Assembly (NCBI GenBank): GCA_030151105.1 | Contig: JASLEN010000429.1 | Location: forward strand, 1 to 6,247 | Direction of reading: 5' to 3' | Length of the DNA: 6,247 nucleotides | Source: Dysgonomonas sp. | GTDB taxonomy: Bacteria > Bacteroidota > Bacteroidia > Bacteroidales > Dysgonomonadaceae | Shown: positions 1 to 5,830 of the stretch, one piece after another | Layout: every line of letters starts with the position of its first letter | Position numbering within the stretch: position 1 is the stretch's first letter | Notes under the pieces: generated by a model | Databases searched by the model: none | What the model saw: only the letters and a program-made list of their open reading frames with translations | Told to the model about the DNA's origin: nothing | Program-made: the position numbers and the translations under genes

Positions 1-515
1 TGGACTTGAAAATGAACAATGATGGTACTTCCACCAAAGGGCTACTTTTACCTAGAATAACTCTTGTAGATAAAGAGACTATGGATCCAGTATTTTCCAC
101 AGCTGATTCAGAACTAAAAAAACAGCATATCGGATTGATGGTTTATCACGTTGGAGGAAATAATATCGACCCAGGAGTTTACACATGGGATGGAGAACAA
201 TGGCTTAGTTCTTCTGGCGTGGATAGCAGCCCTTTTTCTAAATGGTTTTATATGCCATCGTTTCCAATAGATGTATCGCAAGATATTGAGATTACGGTAG
301 ATCTTTATCAAGAATATAGTAATCAATTTGGCTCTATTCAAGATTTTCCTCTCATTGAGCGAGATAAGTTAAAGTTTGCGATTATAGGATATGATGAGAA
401 TTCTTTCCTTAATGCGACGATAGATGACACCACTAGTAGCTTAAAATATCGAGCAAATCCAAATCAAATAGGACCTCGTTCCTTTTTGAATATTATTTGT
501 CAAATAACTAATTAA
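1..515 (+). CDS. Secreted GLLLPR / WFYMP-domain protein of unknown function, 5'-truncated by window edge
   Basis: The reading frame is open from the left edge (first full codon at position 3) and ends at TAA 513-515, so the true start and signal peptide lie outside the window. TTG at 6 and ATG at 12 are in frame but unlikely starts, because the visible N-terminus (LDLKMNNDGTSTKGLLLPR) reads as the middle of a motif that in Bacteroidota secreted proteins usually runs 'APxKGALLDLK...GLLLPRV'. This is from memory of the family, not a search. Counting from D1, residues 1-70 form the GLLLPR module ending in 'IGLMVYHV...GVYTWDGEQW'. Residues 80-170 form a second domain: 'KWFYMPSFPID', 'VDLYQEYSNQFG', 'LKFAIIGYDENSFLN', then a short beta-like tail. 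That second domain recurs in the next gene, six bases downstream. Function is unknown; export and an adhesin-related role are inferred from family and neighbours. Confidence 0.85.
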   Translation, partial: DLKMNNDGTSTKGLLLPRITLVDKETMDPVFSTADSELKKQHIGLMVYHVGGNNIDPGVYTWDGEQWLSSSGVDSSPFSKWFYMPSFPIDVSQDIEITVDLYQEYSNQFGSIQDFPLIERDKLKFAIIGYDENSFLNATIDDTTSSLKYRANPNQIGPRSFLNIICQITN

Positions 516-521
516 AGGCTC

Positions 522-944
522 ATGCTAAAGAAAATAATAGTATTTACACTCTTGACTTTCTACTCTATATTAGCATTTGCTCAAGAGGAAAAAGATAAAG
601 AAGAGACTAATCAACTAGTAGAAACGCGAGCAATGAGTATATCTAAGCTCAAAGAATATTATGGAAGTTGGTTTTATATGCCTCCATTTCAAATATCTCT
701 GAAATCTACAACTAGTTACAATTTATACGATATATATAAAATGCAATATTTAAAACTAGGTTTAGGTAATGATTATATTATCCCTCAAGATCACATCAAA
801 TTTCAGATCACAGGATATGATAAGAACATTTTTGATATTGAACCTAAGGTAGATAATAATCATAACTTAAGTTTTAAAGCAAAAGCCAGTATAGAAAATC
901 AATCTAAGTCTGCTTATCTAACAATAATTGCAATCTTAAAATGA
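522..944 (+). CDS. Small secreted WFYMP-domain protein, unknown function
   Basis: This 140-residue protein has a clear signal peptide (residues 1-20: KK, hydrophobic core IIVFTLLTFYSILAFA, predicted cut before Q21). There is no lipobox cysteine, so it should be periplasmic or exported. A charged linker (about 21-45) leads to 'SWFYMPPFQISL' (49-60), 'YNLYDIYKMQYLKLG' (66-80), 'IPQDHIKFQITGYDKNIFD' (87-105) and a beta-like C-terminus. These blocks align in order with the C-terminal half of the preceding gene, so it is a paralogue that lacks the GLLLPR module. The start at 522 follows AAAGG (514-518), which overlaps the upstream stop, and the spacing to the previous gene is 6 nt. Its stop overlaps the next start (ATGA, 941-944), implying coupling. 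I know no experimentally assigned function; a structural or accessory role beside the lectin proteins is inference. Confidence 0.85.
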   Translation: MLKKIIVFTLLTFYSILAFAQEEKDKEETNQLVETRAMSISKLKEYYGSWFYMPPFQISLKSTTSYNLYDIYKMQYLKLGLGNDYIIPQDHIKFQITGYDKNIFDIEPKVDNNHNLSFKAKASIENQSKSAYLTIIAILK

Positions 945-2497
945 AAACAAAATATACTTTACAAGCATTTATATTGATCATATTGTTAGTTTTTACCAAC
1001 AATATAATAGCACAACAATTCCCATACTATACATTTGGAGATACACCTTCTGAATTTACGAGGTTACAAGCCTCAACAGGCTCGACAAATAATGTGGAAC
1101 ACAACTCTACTGAAGGCTTAGTTCTAACTAGGGATTTAAAAGATCAATATGCTGGGGTTTATCTGAAGAATCTTAGTTTTCCGTCCTCTAGAGGCTTTGA
1201 AGTTGAATTTGAGTTCAATATGTCGTCAACCAACACTTCATTTGGGGAGGGAGATGGATTTGCCCTTGTTATTTTTGACTCAGAGGCTGCTAGAGAAGGA
1301 AATGTAAGAATGGGAGTAAAAGGTGCTGGACTTGGATACAGCTTGCGTAATGATGGAACTAGTAGCAACTATCCTGGATTCTCTAATGGATATATTGGAA
1401 TTGGATTTGATAGCTATGGAAACTTTAAGAATGAAATGAAGAGCTCAAATGAATGGCTTTCTGGCATTCCCTCGTCCTACTTTTCGGGAACTAATGGAGC
1501 CCGAAGCCATGTGACCATAAGAGGCCCTTTCTTTAAAAACTCTTCTGGAAGCATGAATAATAAGAAAGGATACCCTGTCTTATATACACGAAGTACACTA
1601 GATAACAGTGGACAAACCACATATATGCTCGCGAATGGAGCTTATCAAAAGCTCTCTCTCCCTGCTCTTTCACAATATATTAAGCTCATAAATCAATCCC
1701 AACGTCGTCTAACGATTACTGACAATAACTATAGGCAAGCAACCATACAATTTGTTCATGGATATAAGAATGGAGTGGATGGATATTATGTAAATGTCTT
1801 AATACGTGCAGTGAACAATTACACCTATGTAGAAATTCCTATTGTCGAAAACTTCTTTATAGATAAAAAAGGTATAATAAAGTATCCTGAATTAACAAGT
1901 AGTACTTTTGCGACATATGTTGAACAATTACATTATGAAATTCCTGATTTGTTGAGAATTGGATTTACAGCTTCAACAGGAGGTGCCTCTCAAAGACAAT
2001 CTGTAAGGAATATACGTGTTAAATTGCCATACTCACCTGAAGTCAGGGAGGTTACACTAAATAATGTCTCTCGATTCGAATCGACTAGCTTCGACCCACT
2101 ACAAAATTCTATTGGATATAATACCAATATTTATGATCCTCTAAATAAGCCAATAGGTGAAAAAAGTAATTTGGACTTGACTTCTTTTCGCTTTAGACGA
2201 TTAGATGTTTCTACAGGACAATTTATACCAACAAGCGATCCATATGAAATATCTTCAGATCAAGGGACATATTATTTTAACCCACAGACAGGAGTTATAA
2301 CATTTGTTCCATCTAGCACTGTTACAGTAGCAACAGAAAGAGTATATTTTGACATAAAAAACAAAAAAACTACTGTAGGAGATGACTTATCAGCAGACAT
2401 ATACAGATCAGCTACATCTTCTGTTACTCTAAACTTTAGTAATTCAACAAGTAAGAATTACATCATAGTAAATGCAAATCCTATAGATATAAATTGA
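941..2497 (+). CDS. Secreted L-type-lectin-fold protein with C-terminal beta module
   Basis: The protein has 518 residues with a signal peptide at 1-24 (core LQAFILIILLVFTNNIIA, cut before QQ). Residues about 27-365 show the hallmarks of a legume-lectin-like (concanavalin A-type) domain: 'LKNLSF...GFEVEFEF' (76-92), 'GEGDGFALVIFD' (102-113, D105), 'GAGLGYSL' (128-135), 'GYIGIGFDSYGNF' (150-162, with D157 and N161 where legume lectins bind metal), 'HVTIRGP' (190-196) and 'IGFTASTGG' (340-348). After a linker, residues about 385-505 form a second module with 'GTYYFNPQTGVITFVP' resembling CshA-type adhesin repeats, then 'DIKNKK' and 'YRSATSSVTLNF'. No type IX sorting domain, lipobox or transmembrane anchor is visible. 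It is coupled to the genes on both sides. Binding of a surface glycan is inferred from the fold; the ligand is unknown. Confidence 0.88.
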   Translation: MKTKYTLQAFILIILLVFTNNIIAQQFPYYTFGDTPSEFTRLQASTGSTNNVEHNSTEGLVLTRDLKDQYAGVYLKNLSFPSSRGFEVEFEFNMSSTNTSFGEGDGFALVIFDSEAAREGNVRMGVKGAGLGYSLRNDGTSSNYPGFSNGYIGIGFDSYGNFKNEMKSSNEWLSGIPSSYFSGTNGARSHVTIRGPFFKNSSGSMNNKKGYPVLYTRSTLDNSGQTTYMLANGAYQKLSLPALSQYIKLINQSQRRLTITDNNYRQATIQFVHGYKNGVDGYYVNVLIRAVNNYTYVEIPIVENFFIDKKGIIKYPELTSSTFATYVEQLHYEIPDLLRIGFTASTGGASQRQSVRNIRVKLPYSPEVREVTLNNVSRFESTSFDPLQNSIGYNTNIYDPLNKPIGEKSNLDLTSFRFRRLDVSTGQFIPTSDPYEISSDQGTYYFNPQTGVITFVPSSTVTVATERVYFDIKNKKTTVGDDLSADIYRSATSSVTLNFSNSTSKNYIIVNANPIDIN

Positions 2498-2499
2498 CA

Positions 2500-4053
2500 A
2501 TGATGATGCAAGTAAAAAAAGCTATATATCTATTATATATAATGACAATATTAGTAGGCTCAAAAGTCACTGCACAAAGTCTTTTCCCATTTTTCACATC
2601 AGGGAGCTCTGGCGATGAGTTTACCATAGGGGTAGTCAGTAATCCTCAACCAGACCCTGTGACATTCTCTGATAAAGGAGTAAGACTAACTAGTTCAAAG
2701 GCAACCCAGAAGAACTTTGTGACTTTAAAGAATCTTAATTTTAATACTGATAAAGGATTTAAAGTCTCTTTTGAATTTGAAATGACTAAACCTCTGACAA
2801 CTGGGTTCTTTGGAGGGGATGGCATATCGTTAATTCTTTACGATGGGGCTGTAACCAACCCTCAAATAGGCTCTTTTGGCTCCGGACTAGGATATTCATA
2901 TGCTATAGGATCACAATCTAAGACTGAAGTCGGATTTACAGGTGGCTTTTTAGGATTCTTATTGGACTATTTTGGGGATGCACGTAGAAGAGGAACTGAT
3001 CCTATTGGATCTAGAAATGGACATACGGGAGATTTTCTGAACCAAGAATCCAAAAGTTACTTTACGATAAGAGGGCCTATAGATGCTTCCAAAAACAACC
3101 AACGTGGTACCCCTGTCCTCTTTTCTAGATCAACAATAGCTCAAAATGGAAGAGCAATACAACTTGACTTAGATAAATCAAGTCCTACTTATGGACAATT
3201 TAAGGAATATGTTGATATATTGCCATATACATCGAATCTACAAAATAAAGATAATGAGTTTAGAAAAATATATATAGATTTCATGCCAGGACAAATAGGT
3301 TCTACTCACGTTAATTATCTAACTGTTAAACTAGAAAGTGATGCAAGCACCATAACCTTACTTGAGAATTATGTGTTATATGAAGGAGATCCTATTGCAT
3401 ACAAAGAGATTAGATATCCCACACCAAGTAACTATACAACCCCAAGTGCTGATGTGACGAATACTATTCTGCTAAAGAAACCTTCCTCATTAAAGATGGC
3501 ATTTGCAGCTTCGACTGGAGGTGCTTATCAAGAGCATTATGTAAGAAATATTTCGGTTTCTCTTCCATATGCTGCAATAACAAATAATGACTTAAGACAA
3601 GACTTGTGCTACTCATGTGGCGTATCATCAATAGTCATTTTCGCAAATGATTATGGATATAATAGTAATTTATATAATCCTCAGAATCCTCCTGTAGAAA
3701 GTAATGAGTTCCTAGATTACGATACATTCTCATTTATGTTATATAATGAAGTGTCTGGAAATTATACCAAAACTCCCAATCCGTATAAACATCACATAGA
3801 TGGCGAAGGCACATTTGAGTATATAAATTCGACAAAAGATAAGAATGGGTATGTTACATTTACTCCTCAACCAGGCGTTGATTATATACCTGAAGCAACA
3901 ATCTATTATAATATTAAAAATAAGAAATCTAATACGGGAACAGATATTTCAACTGAAGAGTATAGATCCAATACTTCTAAAATCACTTTGAGATTTAATG
4001 CCCAAAAAAGGAAAAAGTATCTTTTTATTAATGGAGATCATAGAGGAATCTAA
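2500..4053 (+). CDS. Secreted L-type-lectin-fold protein with C-terminal beta module, second paralogue
   Basis: This 517-residue protein is a diverged paralogue of the preceding gene. I chose the first ATG of ATGATGATG (2500), two bases after the upstream TGA; a TTG at 2494 overlapping that stop would add only two residues. The signal peptide spans about 1-25 (IYLLYIMTILVGSKVTA, cut before Q26). Lectin-fold blocks are 'LKNLNF...GFKVSFEFEM' (76-95), 'GGDGISLILYD' (105-115), 'GSGLGYSYA' (127-135), 'GFLGFLLDYFGD' (149-160), 'YFTIRGP' (187-193) and 'MAFAASTGG' (333-341). At the putative metal site D156 is kept, but the paralogue's Asn is Asp (D160). The C-terminal module (about 380-500) shares 'GYNSNLYNP', 'VTFTPQPG', 'NIKNKK' and 'EEYRSNTSKITLRF' with its neighbour. 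A C370-x-x-C373 pair between the domains is absent from the paralogue. It is the last gene of the operon. Secretion is supported; the ligand is unknown. Confidence 0.88.
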   Translation: MMMQVKKAIYLLYIMTILVGSKVTAQSLFPFFTSGSSGDEFTIGVVSNPQPDPVTFSDKGVRLTSSKATQKNFVTLKNLNFNTDKGFKVSFEFEMTKPLTTGFFGGDGISLILYDGAVTNPQIGSFGSGLGYSYAIGSQSKTEVGFTGGFLGFLLDYFGDARRRGTDPIGSRNGHTGDFLNQESKSYFTIRGPIDASKNNQRGTPVLFSRSTIAQNGRAIQLDLDKSSPTYGQFKEYVDILPYTSNLQNKDNEFRKIYIDFMPGQIGSTHVNYLTVKLESDASTITLLENYVLYEGDPIAYKEIRYPTPSNYTTPSADVTNTILLKKPSSLKMAFAASTGGAYQEHYVRNISVSLPYAAITNNDLRQDLCYSCGVSSIVIFANDYGYNSNLYNPQNPPVESNEFLDYDTFSFMLYNEVSGNYTKTPNPYKHHIDGEGTFEYINSTKDKNGYVTFTPQPGVDYIPEATIYYNIKNKKSNTGTDISTEEYRSNTSKITLRFNAQKRKKYLFINGDHRGI

Positions 4054-4084
4054 CTAATATTACACAAGCAATCTACAACATAAA

Positions 4085-4119
4085 AGCTTAAAATCACTTA
4101 ACAGCTAACGTTTTTTTTT
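4085..4119 (+). terminator. Possible weak intrinsic terminator of the lectin operon
   Basis: AGCTTAA (4085-4091) can pair with TTAA-GCT (4098-4106, two-base bulge at 4102-4103) around a six-base loop. Four bases later comes a run of nine T (4111-4119). The T run is strong, but the stem is short and AT-rich. It sits about 30 bases after the last operon stop. It may work together with, or be replaced by, the longer hairpin at 4159-4205. Confidence 0.35.
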
Positions 4120-4158
4120 ATTATCTGTTTTAGAGATATTTCGTAAGAGTGTAAGCTA

Positions 4159-4205
4159 AACTGTGTCAGCAAACGAGTATATAATATTTGTCTGCTGACA
4201 TAGTT
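4159..4205 (+). terminator. Long imperfect hairpin, candidate terminator or structured RNA end
   Basis: AACTGTGTCAGCA (4159-4171) pairs with TGCTGACATAGTT (4193-4205). After one A/C mismatch the stem continues 4173-4180 with 4184-4191 around an ATA loop, giving 21 pairs and one mismatch in 47 bases. Three of the pairs are G-T, which hold only in RNA read from the + strand; the minus-strand copy would have C-A mismatches. The following bases (TTATTTTA) are T-rich but not a clean U tract. A terminator of the lectin operon about 105 bases after its last stop is the simplest reading. Confidence 0.5.
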
Positions 4206-4390
4206 ATTTTATGTGAGTCTGCGAGATTCCCTATTCAACTTATTGATTAAACGATATTACATGATTCCAAGGCACTTTAGGGTGTGCATAAAGACATATT
4301 GAGCACTCTATTCGTATGTAACAATACTGAATCACTAAGACTTCCATGTATAGAACAGTGGCATACCTCAGATTGTATCTACTTTGTATC

Positions 4391-4428
4391 TGTAAAATAT
4401 TATTAATATATTAATTAGTATATTTACA
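4391..4428. promoter_or_regulatory. AT-rich nested dyad upstream of the Bro-N gene, candidate operator
   Basis: A perfect 14-base palindrome ATTAATATATTAAT (4402-4415) lies inside outer arms TGTAAA (4391-4396) and TTTACA (4423-4428); their centres differ by one base. The dyad ends 16 bases before the ATG at 4445, where a promoter must lie. TATATTTA (4419-4426) is a weak -7 candidate with no matching -33 TTG at the usual spacing. The local AT content makes such palindromes easy to obtain by chance, so this is a modest call. Confidence 0.3.
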
Positions 4429-4444
4429 AAAAAGTAGTTCAATC

Positions 4445-5302
4445 ATGAAACACCAAATACAACTATTCCAACAAAAGCAAGTCCGTTCTATATGGGATGA
4501 GAAGCTAGAAGAATGGTATTTCTCAATAATTGACATTATTGCAATACTAACTGAAAGCGCAAACCCAAGACGATATTGGAGCGACTTGAAAATCAAGTTG
4601 CAGAAGGAGGGAAGTCAGTTGTACGAGGATATCGTACAACTGAAAATGGAATCATCAGATGGTAAATTATATAAGACTGATGTTGCTACTACTGAGCAAC
4701 TTTTCCGCATCATCCAATCCATCCCCTCCCCTAAAGCTGAGCCTTTTAAACTATGGATAGCAGAAGTGGCAGCGCAACGGCTCGACCAAATGCAAGACCC
4801 CGAATTATCCATCGACCAAGCAATGGCTGATTACAAACGTCTAGGCTATTCGGACAATTGGATAAATCAGAGGCTGAAAAGTATTGAGATTAGAAAGGAC
4901 TTGACAGATGAATGGAAAAAGCATGGACTGAAAGAAGGAATGGAGTTTGGCACATTGACAGATATCATTTATCAAACATGGTCTGACAAAACTGCTAAGG
5001 AATACAAACAATTCAAAGGGCTTAAGAAAGAGAATCTGCGAGATAATATGACCAACAAAGAATTGGTATTAAATATGCTTGCAGAACTATCCACCAAAGA
5101 GATTTCGGAATCCACCAATCCCGAAAGTTTCTCAGAACATACCGATGTTGCAAAACGAGGAGGCAATATCGCCAAAGAGGCTCGCTTGAAATTGGAGGAA
5201 GAAACAGGCAAGAAAGTAGTAAGTCCATTGAACGCAAAAAGTATTCACTCTCTTAAGTCGGATGACAAACAAGACAATCCCGAAGATATCAACCCTCAAT
5301 AA
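4445..5302 (+). CDS. Bro-N / DinD-like antirepressor-family protein
   Basis: The protein has 285 residues. Its N-terminus 'KHQIQLFQQKQVRSIWDE...EWYFSIIDIIAIL' (2-35) followed by 'NPRRYWSDLKIKL' (40-52) is the signature of the Bro-N domain family in Bacteroidota. The middle 'TEQLFRIIQSIPSPKAEPFK' (83-102) and 'WINQRLKSIEIRKDLTDEW' (139-157), and the C-terminal 'KGLKKENLRDNMTN' (191-204) and 'RGGNIAKEARLKLEEETGKK' (238-257), match the longer DinD-like members as I remember them. No truncation is evident. Family members are annotated as phage antirepressors or DNA-damage-inducible proteins and are presumed to bind DNA, but the biochemical role is largely unproven. It stands alone, with 391 bases before it and 572 after, and no phage genes in view. 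Two hairpins occur inside the coding sequence (4581-4601 and 4615-4643). The ATG at 4445 is the natural start; no clear ribosome site precedes it. Confidence 0.9.
   Translation: MKHQIQLFQQKQVRSIWDEKLEEWYFSIIDIIAILTESANPRRYWSDLKIKLQKEGSQLYEDIVQLKMESSDGKLYKTDVATTEQLFRIIQSIPSPKAEPFKLWIAEVAAQRLDQMQDPELSIDQAMADYKRLGYSDNWINQRLKSIEIRKDLTDEWKKHGLKEGMEFGTLTDIIYQTWSDKTAKEYKQFKGLKKENLRDNMTNKELVLNMLAELSTKEISESTNPESFSEHTDVAKRGGNIAKEARLKLEEETGKKVVSPLNAKSIHSLKSDDKQDNPEDINPQ
4581..4643 (+). repeat. Two adjacent inverted repeats inside the Bro-N coding sequence
   Basis: The first is GCGACTTGA (4581-4589) with TCAAGTTGC (4593-4601), nine pairs including one G-T, loop AAA. The second is TCAGTTGTACGA (4615-4626) with TCGTACAACTGA (4632-4643), twelve perfect pairs, loop GGATA. 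They are 13 bases apart and cover codons about 46-67 (from SDLKIKL to EDIVQLK). They could fold as consecutive stem-loops in the mRNA, or the second could be a protein-binding dyad. Confidence 0.7.
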
Positions 5303-5377
5303 TCACAATTTTCGCATACCAACATCTGTATCACATTTGTACCATGAAGATATAAACTACTGATATTCAGATATCTT

Positions 5378-5385
5378 TATCTTTG
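5378..5385 (+). promoter_or_regulatory. Perfect TAnnTTTG -7-like box without a gene after it
   Basis: TATCTTTG matches the Bacteroidota -7 consensus TAnnTTTG exactly. No TTG lies 17-23 bases upstream; the nearest TTTG (5336-5339) is too far. Transcription from here would start near 5392 and meet the terminator about 40 bases later, with no open frame in between, so the product would be a short RNA. This may be a chance match. Confidence 0.25.
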
Positions 5386-5429
5386 AAGAAGTGAAGTAAA
5401 TTCGACTAAAATCGATTAACAAATATCAC

Positions 5430-5466
5430 AAAACCACTGTAAATGATGCATTTACAGTGGTTTTTT
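5430..5466 (+). terminator. Strong intrinsic terminator
   Basis: AAAACCACTGTAAATG (5430-5445) pairs perfectly with CATTTACAGTGGTTTT (5449-5464), a 16-bp stem with a three-base loop, followed by a U tract (TTTTTT at 5461-5466, then ATTT). The A run on the left arm would give a weaker U tract on the minus strand. It lies 127 bases after the Bro-N stop and probably ends that transcript, or a short RNA started at the -7-like box before it. Confidence 0.85.
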
Positions 5467-5506
5467 ATTTATAGAATTATTGAATAGTGTTAATTACTTG
5501 ATTTAA

Positions 5507-5622
5507 AGACGAATAAGAATCACTATAGATTCAAGCATTGCTCCGGTAAAGGGTCTTTATTAGATCTTAGAGATGGAACATCAAGCCCCAATAACACAAG
5601 CATAACAGCAAGTGAAGGATAA
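5507..5622 (+). pseudogene. Decayed fragment of a GLLLPR-type secreted protein gene
   Basis: One frame reads 'RIRITIDSSIAPVKG' (5510-5554), ending in LY-stop. The next frame continues 'SLLDLRDGTSSPNNTS' then 'ITASEG' (5554-5619) before TAA 5620-5622. Joined, these give 'APVKGSLLDLRDGTS...ASEG', the conserved opening of the family to which the first gene of the window belongs (its visible start is 'LDLKMNNDGTSTKGLLLPR'). Loss of one base at the GGG of 5551-5553 explains the first shift. A second lost base near 5619-5621 would restore 'EGLIP', the expected GLLLP position. There is no start codon or signal peptide upstream, so the fragment is also 5'-truncated. A further 36-codon open stretch to 5731 ('EIWTKPAPFEYIDDSIWM') has no match I recognise and may or may not belong. 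Confidence 0.5.
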
Positions 5623-5806
5623 TCCCAACCAAGAAGAAAAGAAATATGGACAAAACCAGCGCCATTTGAATATATTGATGACAGTATTTGGATGACGGAA
5701 AATAAAATATCCAAAGAAACCTTACTATGAATATATTTAATGCAAAATATAACAACAGCAAATTATTTTATCTACTACCATTTATTTCATAACCAAAACT
5801 TAAATG

Positions 5807-5830
5807 TTTCTGGCAAAATCCGTATCTTCG
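5807..5830 (+). promoter_or_regulatory. Putative promoter of the DUF4377-type lipoprotein gene
   Basis: TATCTTCG (5823-5830) differs from the Bacteroidota -7 consensus TAnnTTTG at one base. The upstream TTTCTGG (5807-5813) is only a weak -33 candidate. Transcription would start near 5837 and leave a leader of about 38 bases that is A/T-rich and ends AAACAACA before the ATG, typical of this phylum. Confidence 0.4.

Larger units (their letters stand above)
4054..4444. other. Intergenic region between the lectin operon and the Bro-N gene
   Basis: This 391-base non-coding stretch has no open frame on either strand that reads like protein. It holds a weak hairpin with T9 (4085-4119), a long imperfect hairpin (4159-4205) and an AT-rich nested dyad (4391-4428) just before the next gene. 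I see nothing recognisable in 4206-4390: no tRNA fold, no repeat and no remnant of a neighbouring gene. Confidence 0.7.

Noticed and set aside
2071..2084. Perfect 14-base palindrome TCGATTCGAATCGA inside the first lectin gene, near the domain boundary.
   Set aside because: A palindrome this size has a fair chance of occurring in 6 kb, it does not extend further, and it encodes ordinary linker residues.
2494..2499. TTG start for the second lectin gene overlapping the upstream stop.
   Set aside because: ATG codons at 2500, 2503 and 2506 follow at once; the signal peptide does not need the two extra residues.
4682..4700. GTTGCT/AGCAAC hairpin followed by TTTT inside the Bro-N gene, terminator-like.
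   Set aside because: A six-pair stem with a seven-base loop is common by chance and only four T follow.
4089..5421. TAAAATCacTTAACA (4089-4103) and TAAAATCgaTTAACA (5407-5421) flank the Bro-N gene and could be insertion boundaries.
   Set aside because: Thirteen of 15 matches between two AT-rich gaps of this size is about what chance predicts, and there are no other signs of ends.
5494..5553. Frame reading 'LLDLKTNKNHYRFKHCSGKG' just before the SLLDL block, which might be a second LLDLK motif.
   Set aside because: It lacks the rest of the family pattern, and the overlapping frame 'RITIDSSIAPVKG' fits the family far better.
5523..5761. Hydrophobic minus-strand frames that could suggest a small membrane protein.
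   Set aside because: They are antisense to the gene fragment on the + strand, overlap each other in different frames, and show no start context or recognisable motif.
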